Below, piece after piece: positions 12,209-23,420 of a stretch of 64,000 bases of DNA (positions within the stretch are counted from its first letter, which is position 1; each line of letters opens with the position of its first letter). A program made the translations under genes and the position numbers. Location: positions 8,192,501 to 8,256,500 of the forward strand of contig JAHQIY010000004.1 in the NCBI GenBank assembly GCA_019054805.1. Direction: 5' to 3'. The notes beneath the pieces were generated by a model, which ran no database searches, was not told where the DNA came from, and saw only the letters and a list, made by a program, of their open reading frames with translations. This DNA is from Brachionus manjavacas. Its lineage: Eukaryota; Rotifera; Eurotatoria; Ploima; Brachionidae.

Positions 12209-13203
12209 GCAAAATTTCTTTGCTTCTACATCTCAATTTCCTTTATTGGGATATATACCTAAAGATAACAATTGAAAGATAAAGATAAATTTAAAAAATC
12301 AAATTATAAATGAATGTCAAATAACATTCAAGATTTCTTCTTCGCTCAGTTTTATATTTATCAATGATTATCCTAAAAAAGAACAAAAAACATTGAATTT
12401 TCCTTTCTTTTTTTTCGATCTTGTCGCATTTGTTATTTTTAAGATTTCAATCCAATACTGAATTTAATTAATAGCTTAATGAATTTTGATACTTAAGTAA
12501 TTATCTATAATTCAGGTTCTTCGATGAAAAAAGTCTGCAAAACTTCTGCAATTCATTGAACATTTTAATCAAATATTTTTTGATTTTTCAGAAAAATGGT
12601 GTGCATGTTACAGAAAAATCAAGAATTTTCGCACATCTTAGAATTTGTTTGTAATAATTTGTACAAAATAATATATAAAAAATTAAAAAGATTTTCAAGC
12701 AAATTATGCTTATTAAAATGAAAGTCAACTAAAGAAAATAAATAATTAAAACTTTTATTCAATATAAGAGCATATAGAGTGTTCTAGTCAATAAAAAGTC
12801 CAACTCAATTTTCAAAACGAAAATTTGCTGAGCTTCTATCTAAAAAATATCCATCAAATTCTTTACATTTAAATTGAGACTCAATTAAAAAATTAAAATC
12901 TTGCAAAGTTATTAATATATTTCTTTTTTTTTATTTTGAATTTAATTAACCTTCAGGAGAAATAAAATTAAACGATAATCTTTAAATTTTAAGTTTTCTA
13001 CACACATTTTTATAGAATCAGAAATGCCATCATCACTGATTAAAAAATCTCCTTTTAAATCTCTTTTATACTTGCTTATTTTACTTTAAAATAGAGTAAA
13101 ATCTAAATTACAATGGTTAGTCAAAAGAGGTATTCGACTTTGACGGACAGATAGTATTTATTTTTCAATTAATTGTTTTTGACTTTTTTGTTTAGATTTA
13201 TTA
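12209..13203. other. AT-rich spacer, nothing recognised
   Basis: No supported gene or repeat between the retroposon insertion and the GPCR fossil. Confidence 0.55.
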
Positions 13204-13267
13204 GGTTGTTGTCATTTTTTAACAATCTACCATTTATTGCTCTCACCTACTATTCTCTGGCCAGTTT
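13204..13267 (+). pseudogene. 64-bp fossil of GPCR-1 exon (end of TM4 and start of extracellular loop 2)
   Basis: Bases 13204-13267 match 17591-17654 of the GPCR-1 coding sequence in the same orientation with about two substitutions and one single-base indel. The copied codons cover the end of transmembrane helix 4 (residues ~149-169, including NLPFIAL and TNYSLA). Homology stops abruptly on both sides; downstream begins a GC-rich hairpin (AGCGCC/GGCGCT, 13268-13305) absent from the gene. The fragment lies about 260 bp from the inner edge of the right duplication arm, while the parent gene lies about 1 kb outside the outer edge. It is too short to be functional and was probably carried by a rearrangement or repair event. 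Confidence 0.88.
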
Positions 13268-13529
13268 AGCGCCTGCGCCAATGATGTGTTCTAGGTTGTG
13301 GCGCTGCATTATCGAACAAAGGAATACGGTATAAAGAATTATTAAAATTTTTTTGAATGCTTTCTAAAGCTTATTTTTTATCCCTTCTCTAAAATCTGAA
13401 TTTAAAGTTTTTTTTTGTTTAAACAACAAAACCTAAATTTTTTATAGTTTTTGGATTTAACCACTTTATTTTAGATTTTTGTTATTTAAATCTGCATTAA
13501 CACCCAAATTTTTGACTTAAAAACATTCA

Positions 13530-16112
13530 TTCGTTTTAAAACTTTTGATAGAAAGAAATCTAGAAAAAAGGAAAGAAATTTCAAAATTTTAATTTTCCTC
13601 GGCATTTGACAAAAATTGATTGATTGTTTTTAAATGTCAATGAAACAACTATGAATGAAAGGAATTATGAAAAAAACTCATTGTCAACTAAAGGTTTTTT
13701 TAAAGGAAATTTGTAATTAATGATAAACGAAAATGACTTTGAGTATCTAATAAAACATTGGAATAAGATAAAACAAAAAACAAAAAAAACTATTCATTTT
13801 AAGCAGTATTTTATTAATTTAAAATAAAAAAAAACTTTCACAGTTGATTCGTAAAGTTAAGAATCTATAAATATAAAAAAACTTGAAAATATTCACTCAA
13901 TTTATGTTGAATCTTGTCTTTTTATACTATTATTTCTCACTAATTTGAAGATGTAGCTTTATTGACGGTTTGTGCGACAATTGTTATTTTTAAAATTTAA
14001 AGAATTGAAACTTTACATACTATGATTAACACAGTACCCTTTGGATCTATTGAAAATAATTTTTAATTAATGTTCAGAATGAGATGTAACAAACTAGCAT
14101 TTAAAAATAAAATTTTATAATCGAGGACCCAAATTTTCAATTTCATCAATAAAAATAACTTCCGATGATACATTTCAAAACGAAAAACATAATGAGAAAT
14201 TTTGACGAAATTGTGATAATTATTTAAAAAATATTGAAGTTTACTTATTTTCATTATTAATCTATAAAGTCATTGACAAAAATGAACATCTAAACAAATT
14301 TTTTTCCAATCTTCAATTTTCAAGGTTGCGATTCTCTAGTACATTTAGTAATGTGAAAATAAAAGATGTGAAAAATGATAAAGAAATGTTAAACGGAAAA
14401 CTATTTATGCTTTAGAGAAAGAAATAATTTTTTGATCTAAGTAAGCCATTATCTGACAATCTTTTATAATTTTTGTTATCTATTGGAATAAAAATATCAC
14501 CTTTTTTTTCTTTTATTTTTTAGTGAATAGCGGTTTGAAAATGAATTTTTATTACATTTATTTTTGGATATTAGCAATATTCAATTGAAGAAATTAGGAA
14601 TATTGATAATTTAAAACACCAAAAAAAATTCTGCAATATAATTTAAAAAAAAGAGTTTTCGTATTGATTTTCATTTAAAAATTTCAAAATTAACTTTTAA
14701 AATTGTCATCCAGACAATTTCAATCTCAATAGTTATGTTAATCAAAATGTCAAAAAAAATTCATTAAAATTTCACTTTTTAACAAAAAATTTGTTAAATT
14801 ATTTTGTAATAATGGACCATTTAGGATTGACCAAACCATAACTATTTTTGTACAATTTCTTTAATATTTTATAGGAAATGGACTTAAAATGTTGAATCTT
14901 GTCAATACATTTAAGCAATATTTTTTATTAAAGGGCAAATGAACAGTAAATAGCAGTATTAGTATTAGTCACTGGGGTATAGTGCTCTAAAAAAGTGCAA
15001 ATTTTGCGCTTAGACATTAAGACTCTCGAAGCCTTTATGAAATTAATTTAAACATTTCTTAATCAATTTTAGCTTTGAAACTATTTATTGTCCTTGTTGT
15101 TGATATTGCTTCTTTTGTGTAGCCTTTTTCATTTTTCAGCAAATCTTTTTGTTAAAAATTAAAAACAGGGTTGCCTTTTTTTATCACGATTTTGTTATTT
15201 AATTGAATTGTAAATATTGACCAAATTTATCTAATAAAAGTTGCATACCTTTAATATTTATGTCTTGTATATTTAATATTTAATATTTTCGACTTATTCT
15301 TCCTCATTAATTTTATCCCCTAAATTTGATTCTCTTTTTTCTAAAATTGAATAATATTACTATTCTTTCGTACATCTGGTAACAGAACCAAATGAGTACT
15401 CAATCTTAGAATCTGTATGAAGCCTTTAAAAATTTGGAATCATTAGCTTTAATTAAATAAAATTTTAATCAAATTTTCTCAAATAATTTTATGTTATCAA
15501 TTATTAAACTGCCAGATTAAGAAAATAATCTGGCAGTTTAATATTTATAATTTGGAACTGTATAGGATTTTTAAATTTCAATTTTAAACGCTTTTCAATG
15601 TTAAATCTTAAGATTTAATTTTGCTTTTAATTAAGAAAAAAAAAAAAAAAGCTTTTTACCATTGAGAGCACTGAAACTTTAGTTTCTTGGTCGTTAATTT
15701 CCTAAGTTTAAAAATGAACATTATCTAAAAAAAAAGTTATTTCCATATTTCAATATTAAAAATTAAATAAATACATCTTTGGAAAACATTTATCATTTTA
15801 AAGATTTATCATTCCTTTTTTTTTAATTAAATTAAGTTAAGGCACGATTCATTTTACTAGTCACGCAACGATCAGGTTTCTAGAGAGAATTTTAAAGTGT
15901 AATGGCAATTTTTCAAGGAAATTATTAAATTAAAGCTTGTCAACATTTTTTTACCAGAAAATAAAAGCAAATTGATAGTTGGTCTTAAATATATTAAATT
16001 TGTTTTGCATTAATATAAATTTGCAATTCGACCATAATTAAGTCAGAAAATTTTGATAAATAGAAGAAAAAACTTTAATTTTTTTTTACTTAAAAGGTCA
16101 AAATATTTATTA
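13530..16112 (-). repeat. Right arm of the 2.6-kb inverted duplication
   Basis: Reverse-complement partner of 1465-4045. The inner edge is sharp: matching ends at 13530, opposite 4045. The outer edge fades near 16112. Unlike the left arm it contains a 17-bp perfect hairpin at 15503-15542, where the left arm has a single copy of the same sequence, and the spurious 63-codon frame 14063-14254 mirrors 3318-3509. Confidence 0.93.
15503..15542. repeat. Perfect 17-bp hairpin present only in the right arm
   Basis: Arms 15503-15519 and 15526-15542 are exact reverse complements around a 6-nt loop. The left duplication arm (about 2030-2060) has only the one half, so a local inverted copy was made after the arms duplicated. 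Confidence 0.85.
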
Positions 16113-17145
16113 TGGTGATCAGTAATGTTCACAAAGTCCGCATGATACCACTGATCACAAAATATGTGAATATCTGATCACATTTTACGCATGACCCTTT
16201 TTCTCATAAAATAAAATTTATTTTTAGAAATTGTCACTTTGTTTTTTTTGTTTTTTAAAGATTTATTTTTCATTCATTGTATTTCATGAGATTGATTACT
16301 TAAAAAATTAATGAAGTTTGTTTATTTTATAATTTAAAGGAAATTAGCTAATTACCAAAGAAGAGTTCAACTTTTAAATCCAAAGAAGAATAGTTGAAAA
16401 TTTTTTTTTGCTGAGAAGAAAATGTTCCGTTTTCTTCAAATAAAAAAAAATGGGATTTTTTTAATTTTTTCCCAAAAAAGTGACTCAATAAAAAAAAATA
16501 GTTACAATTGTTAAATTTGCTCCAAAAGTTCAATGCAAAAAAATTAACCAAATTAATCAAAAGTTTGAAGAAATATTTTATTTAAGATGATATAAAAACA
16601 ATTGTTTCAGGCATTGTTATAAGATTGAACATTTTTCATGTATACCCGGTAGTTTGTTTTTTCATTTTTATTTTACAAGCTTATGTATGTTTAAAAATAA
16701 ACAAATAAAATTGTAGAATTTTTTATAATCAAAAAATTAAATTTACGATCATCAAATTAGTTTAAATAAATAATAATTATTATGTTCAAATTTCTGATAA
16801 ATATAAAAATATGATTGATAAAATTAACAATGAATTTTTATTGCTATTTCTCTCGAAATATTGTACAAATCAAATTATTTCTTCTTATTTAAAATAAAAA
16901 ACTATTAAAAAGTGGAATTTTATCGCTAAATAAAATTTTTTTAAGATAATTGATTTTTTTTAAATTGCTATTTTGATTTGTATCTAAATCATATTTTCTC
17001 CTCTATTTTGTAAAATTTTATTAATTTTTATTCTCTCTAAATTTTACCTATAAAACTTGAATTAATAAATAATAATAATAATTATAAAAAATATATATTA
17101 CTATTAGAAAATAATGAGTTTTTAAAATATTGAGTCGTATTTAAA
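16113..17145. other. AT-rich region upstream of GPCR-1
   Basis: Starts with a 9-bp inverted repeat (16115-16123 and 16150-16158, GTGATCAGT/ACTGATCAC) placed right at the outer edge of the duplication arm. The frame at 16348-16560 is low-complexity and not supported. No promoter element can be assigned confidently. Confidence 0.45.
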
Positions 17146-18330
17146 ATGCTAAACATCACCTCAAATGAATCGGAGCTGTCAAATCAAGAGATTGAAATGC
17201 CTCTTGATATAATTTTATTCGGAAGCATTTTGTATTCAATAATATTTTTAATAGGAGTTTTTGGCAATATTCTTGTAATAAGTGTCATTTTAATCGAAAA
17301 GGACTTGAGAAACTTTACCAACTATTTGCTGGCTAATCTGTCAGTTGCCGACTTGCTTCTTTTGTTCACAAATGTACCATCTGGAATTCATGATCTATTT
17401 GCCAGAGAAAGGTGGTACTTTGGAAAAATCTGGTGTTTTCTAGTCTCATTTATTGAACACACCACCGGATTTGCATCAATTCTGTCAATATTTTTTATCA
17501 CCTGCGACAGATATTACGTGATATGTCGACCCCTGGTCGTAAAATCACTCATGAATCAATCGCGTACCCTAAAACTGATATCAATCATTTGGTTGTTGTC
17601 ATTTTTTATCAATCTACCATTTATTGCTCTCACCAACTATTCTCTGGCCAAGTTCTCTAACAGACAGCTTGAATATAAATGCACCACTCGTGCAGATCAA
17701 ACATGGGCTCTTTATTTTATTGTCACTGATTCTTTTATATTCTACATTTTAATCGGCAGTGTGCTGATCTTTATGTATTTTAAAATTTTCAAGTCGTTAA
17801 GAGTGTCAACTAAATTTTTGAGATTATCTTCTATCTCCAAGTCAAGCAAGCAAAAAAAACAACAAGATCACCTTTTAAAGTTAACAAAATGTGAAAGTGA
17901 CGCCAGAAAGGTTACATTTAATCCGAATATTAATCAATCATTGATGAACAAGCATGTTAAAAAACGACAGCAACTCATTATAATGTTAATGATTGTGCTG
18001 GTTACTTTTTATGTTTGCATTTTTCCGCTCAAGATTTGGAATTTGCTCAATTTATTTGCTTATAGAATAAACGGATTTTACCAAAAAATTGGCTTTAAAC
18101 TTTATTGGATTTTGAATGTTACTACCAGAATATTTTACTATACTAATTGTGCCATTAACCCAATCGTATACAGTTTTTTATCAAAAAAATTCTTTATCAG
18201 CTTTAAAGGGTTGATATTTTTTAAATCCAAATCCAGGAATCGAAACAGATTCCGATCTCAGTCATCTTTTAAAACCTTTGTCTCGCAAGTAAGTACAAAA
18301 AAATCATCTTTGGAGGAAGAATCTATATAG
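17146..18330 (+). CDS. Class A neuropeptide-type GPCR, paralogue 1 (TRH/ghrelin/ETH-receptor-like)
   Basis: A 394-residue seven-transmembrane receptor in one exon, expected at the plasma membrane and coupling to G proteins. Class A hallmarks are all visible: GN at residues 40-41 (TM1), NLSVAD with D69 (TM2), C97 at the top of TM3, DRY at 121-123 followed by YVICRPL, W149 (TM4), C179 in extracellular loop 2 (disulfide partner of C97), CIFPL at 291-295 in TM6 and NPIVY at 338-342 in TM7. Two N-glycosylation sequons (NIT, NES) lie in the short N-terminus. The ~60-residue intracellular loop 3 is Lys/Ser-rich. The GN..MRN/LRN..NLS.AD pattern and RYYVICRPL resemble TRH, ghrelin and ecdysis-triggering-hormone receptors; the ligand is unknown. 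AATAAA follows at 18393-18398. A 64-bp fossil of this gene lies at 13204. Confidence 0.93.
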   Translation: MLNITSNESELSNQEIEMPLDIILFGSILYSIIFLIGVFGNILVISVILIEKDLRNFTNYLLANLSVADLLLLFTNVPSGIHDLFARERWYFGKIWCFLVSFIEHTTGFASILSIFFITCDRYYVICRPLVVKSLMNQSRTLKLISIIWLLSFFINLPFIALTNYSLAKFSNRQLEYKCTTRADQTWALYFIVTDSFIFYILIGSVLIFMYFKIFKSLRVSTKFLRLSSISKSSKQKKQQDHLLKLTKCESDARKVTFNPNINQSLMNKHVKKRQQLIIMLMIVLVTFYVCIFPLKIWNLLNLFAYRINGFYQKIGFKLYWILNVTTRIFYYTNCAINPIVYSFLSKKFFISFKGLIFFKSKSRNRNRFRSQSSFKTFVSQVSTKKSSLEEESI

Positions 18331-18392
18331 ATGTTTTTTGTTTTCTTAAAGTCTATGCTAGCCTTTTAGTAAACTTTGTAACGATATTTTAA

Positions 18393-18398
18393 AATAAA
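18393..18398 (+). terminator. Poly(A) signal AATAAA of GPCR-1
   Basis: A canonical hexamer 63 bases after the stop codon. In this AT-rich DNA such hexamers are frequent, so only its position supports it. Confidence 0.4.
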
Positions 18399-18695
18399 AT
18401 TGACAAACACTTTTTAATTTTTTTTTACAAAATTAAAAATTCCACATTTAGAGGCAAATTTAAATAATTTAGAAAAATTTAATTGATTTGGTGTCAGCAT
18501 ATTCATAGTTCATTAGAATCCTTCTTTAATCAATTAGAATCAAACAAATCAGCCTGAAATTTACTTAAATACATGTATTCTTAAATCTTTCGAAGTAAAA
18601 ATGAACAATCGAATAACAATATCATTTTAAAGTCATTCCTCTGCAAAAAAAAATTTGAATAAAACAATTATAATAATAATTTTCCCATGCTATCC

Positions 18696-18848
18696 ATGAT
18701 GAATGATAAGAGAAAACGCACATCTGCTCATCGATCATTGACACCTTTTAAGCGAAGGCTTCGATCTAACACTCTGCATCGAATAATTGATCTCCTTCAC
18801 CAAAATTATACCAGGGTCGAAACCGGAAAATTTCAAAATTTAGATTGA
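18696..18848 (+). CDS. Small basic ORF, unrecognised
   Basis: A 50-codon ATG frame begins with tandem Met codons and encodes a strongly basic peptide (KRKR, FKRRLR) ending ETGKFQNLD. The stretch is visibly richer in G/C than both flanks, which are A/T homopolymers, and that is why it is reported. It lies 365 bp downstream of GPCR-1 on the same strand, beyond its likely poly(A) site. No family is recognised; it may be a fossil exon or element fragment rather than a gene. Confidence 0.25.
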   Translation: MMNDKRKRTSAHRSLTPFKRRLRSNTLHRIIDLLHQNYTRVETGKFQNLD

Positions 18849-21800
18849 GAAATGTTTTTTTGGAAATTCATTTAAAAAAATACAGAATTTAATTTTATTA
18901 GGAAAAACAATATTTTTAAATTTTTACCATTTGACTTTATAATTTGACTATTAAAAAACTCTTATTTATCAATAACAATTTCCTTAGCTTCTTATCGTAG
19001 AAGCTTTTCTTTTTTAAATGATTGATTAAAAACCTGGTTAAGAAATTTAATGAGACAAAACCGAGTCTCAAAATTGGCTTATTGAAAAATGTTAAAGAAG
19101 TCCTAGCTGACATTTTCTCTTCAGCTGAAGGATGAACTGAACTTTACTTAACTTTTGTATAATTTAAAAACATTGTTCTTATAATGTTAAAATAATACAT
19201 TAAATTCAACTACTTGCGTAACTTGTCTAAAAAAAACTTAACTTTTCAAAAATCGATGTATAGCTAATTCAGATATATTTCCGATTTCTAATGGAACAAC
19301 ATTGTTAAGACTTTAAATCCTGAAAATTTACATTTTCTCCTTTTCAAATTTACCGGAATTTATTTAATAGTACCATAAATGCCAAAGTGGATAATTAGTA
19401 GCAAGGCGTTATTAGAATTGAAATGAAGCCTTTTAAATATGATGCTAGAGATATTAAATTGAGTCCTTCAATTATTTGATTGAAATTCAGAAATTCAGAA
19501 AATTCTTGAAAATTGAACAAAAATTTTGATTTTAATTTTTTGAGATCCCAAAAGCGATATTTTTTATAAAATATTGTTACTCCATAACTTCTCTTTTAGC
19601 TGCCATACTAAAAAACTTGTTTTTTAAAGAAAATTTTTATTATATAAGACTTATTCAAAAAAATAAATACAACAGTTAAATTCATTTTCTAATCCCCCTT
19701 AAGTACCAAACAATCAATTCGAGTTAAATTTTAAATTAAAAAAAATTATTGAATTTACACTGCGACTACAGTAAAAATTTCGAACTATATTTAGAAATAA
19801 TTTCAAAATAATTAATCATATTTTAGGTAAATTTACGCTAAATTAAGTTAAAATTATTAAGAAAAATTTAAATAATTGTGGAGTGCAGTCATGGCTTTTC
19901 ACATTATATTTTTCTGAATGATCTTATTAATAATTTTTAAGTCAAAAATTATATATTTATAAAAACATATATATTTGATTTAAAAGATAGTGTGAAATAA
20001 TTAAAATAAGTTTTTAAAGTGTGTTTCTTAGGTTTAAAAAAATTTCGAGAAAATAATTTTAAAATTTTTTTATTTTAAGAATCGGTTCAAATAAATTTGT
20101 TGAAAACCTTACTTGTCTCGGCCACGCATTCGTTAAGTCTTTCCCCTTTTTACTTTAGGGCTTTGACATTTATTTTATTTTTTGCTGCAAATTATTTTCT
20201 TAGATAATTTTATTATTTAGATTTCACAATATTATGATTTTTGAATTTCATCATCTGTTGTTGTCAGAGTCTGAAAGTTAACTATCGTAAACTATTTTAT
20301 ATAATTCTGTTTTTAATTATTTCACGCTATTTTTTAAACTAAATTAAATAATATAACTGAATTTTTTTATAATTTCTAACTTTTGACTTAAAAATCATCG
20401 ATTTTGTGAAAAAGAATTATAACTTGTGAAAAATGATGAATTCGATCGGGCATGAACTTCAGGAAATACTGTGTGAATGGCGATGACTTTAAAAATTTTT
20501 TAAATTCCAAAATATTGGCTTGTTTTGGACGTTTTCAGTTTTTTCTATTTTTTACTCCATTTTGCGTAAAATATTGTAAAATTATTGTATATAATATTAA
20601 AATGCTAATATCGTCACATTACTGTAAATTGATATTTAGGAATCAAAATCCAAGCAATAGCTTCATTAGGGTCAGATAATTTGGTTCCATTTTTATTTCC
20701 AGTAAGAGCCTATTTTTTCTATTCATTTTAAAAGTTGAAAAGTATTAATCGTCATTAACTGATTAGTAATTCAAAGATGCCTTGATAAAAAAAAGATTTT
20801 TTAAATCATTTAAAATTAAAAGTTTTGAAAAAAATTAAGATTCATTATTTGAATCAAATTAAAATTTGGTTAATTCGATTTGTATTTATTTTCAAATGCG
20901 AATTTGACAATTAGAATTATTACTTTTTTATACATCATTTTAAGGATGACTGAACTCAAAGATAAAAAAATAATTAAATAAAATCAGTCTTAAAGAAAAA
21001 TGACGATTGATATCAAGATCTTATTTTTGCGTGCTTAATAAAAAATGTTTTTAATGCTAAAATGTTCGAAATTTTTAATATTTTTTAATCGATGGTTAAA
21101 TACTTAATAAATCTTTGGTTTTTTCATTCAATTTTTATTTTTAAATTCATACTTGTCTTATTTTTTTTCCATTTTCTTCTTGAAAATTTTGTTTAGTTTC
21201 TTGCTATAAATTTTGTGCTTTTCAGAAAATAGGAACACAAAAACTAAAATCAGAATGAATCAAATAATTAGGCTTAAAATTTTTTGAATTTAGTTGAATT
21301 TACTAAATGTCTGAATTGGTGTATTTATGGTTTGCCCACATGTTTTTATTACACACATTTTGAAAATTATTTTCTCAAGCTCAAGGGATATTTTTTTCTT
21401 TAAGAAGGCCTTTTCTATTTTTATTTATTAAAAATGTATTTTTTTGAAAAAATAAGCCAAGCTTGTAATGTTACGTTTTTAAAAATTTAACAAATTTTTT
21501 TTTAAATTCGTTTAGTTTTTAGGCAAGATCAAAAATTAAAAAAAAGCGTTTATGAATTTTAAGTATTAGGGTATCTTAGTTTTACGATTTCAAAATGCAG
21601 ACAGGAATCAGTAGATATAATTTAAAGAACCAATTTTGAACTTATAGAAAAAAGTTATTTGGTTTTCTAATTTGTGTTCTGTTTCTTGTCATTAAAATTC
21701 ACAATGCCGTTATAATTAACAACTCAACATTGCTTTAATCAAGCAATCGTTTTATTATTTAAGTAATTATTTTGATCAAATTTCAAAATACAATTTGATC

Positions 21801-23188
21801 AATTTAATTCAAAAATGAATTTATCGGAAAAATTTCTTTTTCGCATTAGTTTGTCTTTATTTCACCAAAAAAATTTAAAAATAAAGAACTTTATTCGTGT
21901 TTAAAGTATATTCATAATCAAAAACCCTGGTCACATCAAAAAAATCTATGTCACACCGAAAAATTCTGGTAGCTAAAAATTTGTAATTATTTTGGAAAAT
22001 CGAACTTTGAGATCAAGATTAAAATTTCAAATTATAAATGTAAAATTTTTTTAAAAAAATTTAAAAAATAATTTTTTACTGAAGAAATTAATTGACATGT
22101 TTATTTGCACATTTTTTTTAGATTTTTTTATTTTGATACCATGAACATATGATTTTAATAGGGTCTAAGGGTCAAATATACAAGGCAAAGTGATCCAACC
22201 CTCAAAAAACTACATATCTCAAAAACTTTTGAAGAAAATGAAATGTTTATCCCAAAAGTTGGTCATCTATGAAGTTTTGGGGTATACTGTTAAAATTATT
22301 GTTGTACTGAATTCAAATTTTTTTTTAATTTTGTTGATAAGACTTACTGTTCTCGAAATACATTGAAAAGGTTCTAACGGGTTCTATTTTGGACACGTAT
22401 AGGCAAGAGTATGACATATATCGGTCATATGTTTTTTTCATTCTTTTTGGGGAATTTTTTATGCTGAAAAACGTAGAAAAGTTAATTCCCCGAAATTCTC
22501 TTATTTACCGTGAAGATTTATGAAGCAAACGTCTTTAGGTTTAAATTTTTTGAATTGATTTTAATAAAAACTTTAAGATAAGAAATTCAATGCTTTAAAA
22601 TTAATAATTATTTAAAAGGTAAAATTAAATTATTTTAGTTAATATAAAAGCTATGAATTCGAATTTCTGAATTAACTTAGCCTTATTTATTTAATATATT
22701 GATTGTTATTGTTTTATAAATTAGAAGTTAATCATGTTAATTTTTTTATGAACCAGTATTAGAATAACATGGCTAGTAATGTTTTGTAATTTTTTTTTAA
22801 TTATCAAAATCATTAGACTTATCAAGTTTTGATTTTGAAATAATTTTTTATTTCTTAATAGAATTAATGCAAAGATACGTTTTTGTATTTAACATACTTT
22901 TTTAAATATAAAAGTAAAATACACATTTTTACATATTTATAGCTGAAGGAAATTGTTTTCTTTAAGAAAAGTCAAAAAAGTCTGGAAAAAAACACTTACT
23001 TGCACTTCGCAATGAGCATTTTGATATTGCAGAGTTTACCTTTTTATTTAACACAACATTTTAATTCCAAAAATGCATCTCTGCATTAATTCTTTTAGGA
23101 AATAGCAATTTATTTCAAATTAAAACTTGCTATGATCATTTTGAGCATCTAAAAATTGATAAAAAACTTCAAAATGTCTTAACTTAAG
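18849..23188. other. Gene-free AT-rich interval
   Basis: No gene supported. Frame 20452-20679 has an ATG but is Phe/Ile/Lys-rich with no features. At 21695-21708 there is a terminus (AAATTCACAATGCC) matching the MITE family at 29363-30326 and 36138-36611, and 21310-21350 shares wording with that family, so a decayed member may occupy about 21300-21708. A less AT-rich block at 22160-22450 is unrecognised. Confidence 0.45.
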
Positions 23189-23420
23189 TTACAGGCTTCT
23201 CTATTCAGCACTAGTCCTTCAACATCATGAACATGCTGTAAGCGTCTGGAGTCTAACAAGCAAAGGTGATTTACAGATAATCGAAAAGGTTCAATACAGA
23301 AAACTTCCTAAGTTGTCTAAAAAAATATTCATTGTGAACAAGATTAAAGATTATTAATCTGAAAACCCTTGAAGAGAGGCACAAATAGGATCAGAACCAG
23401 CTGGTTATTTAAGAAGACAT
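23189..23420 (+). mobile_element. CR1-like LINE fragment (C-terminal part of RT ORF)
   Basis: The plus strand reads YRLLYSALVLQHHEHAVSVW, then SLTSKGDLQIIEKVQYRKLPK, matching the conserved LYSALVRPHLEYAVSVWSP..GDIE.LEKVQRRATK block that follows the reverse transcriptase domain in CR1/Jockey ORF2. Several residues are changed and stops follow (after KIKDY), with recognisable remnants (NP..EAQIG..AGYLRR) to about 23420. Only this ~230-bp part survives. Confidence 0.75.

Noticed and set aside
13268..13305. tRNA-like or structured RNA at the GC-rich hairpin
   Set aside because: Only a 6-bp AGCGCC/GGCGCT stem is present; no cloverleaf arms or A/B boxes.
1465..16112. Maverick/Polinton or other giant TIR transposon
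   Set aside because: Overall size and long inverted arms fit loosely, but the 9.5-kb interior has no polymerase, integrase, protease or capsid-like frame, and no 6-bp target duplication can be defined.
20452..20679. 75-codon ATG ORF
   Set aside because: The first ~15 codons look normal but the remainder is Phe/Ile/Lys low complexity with no motif or conserved context.
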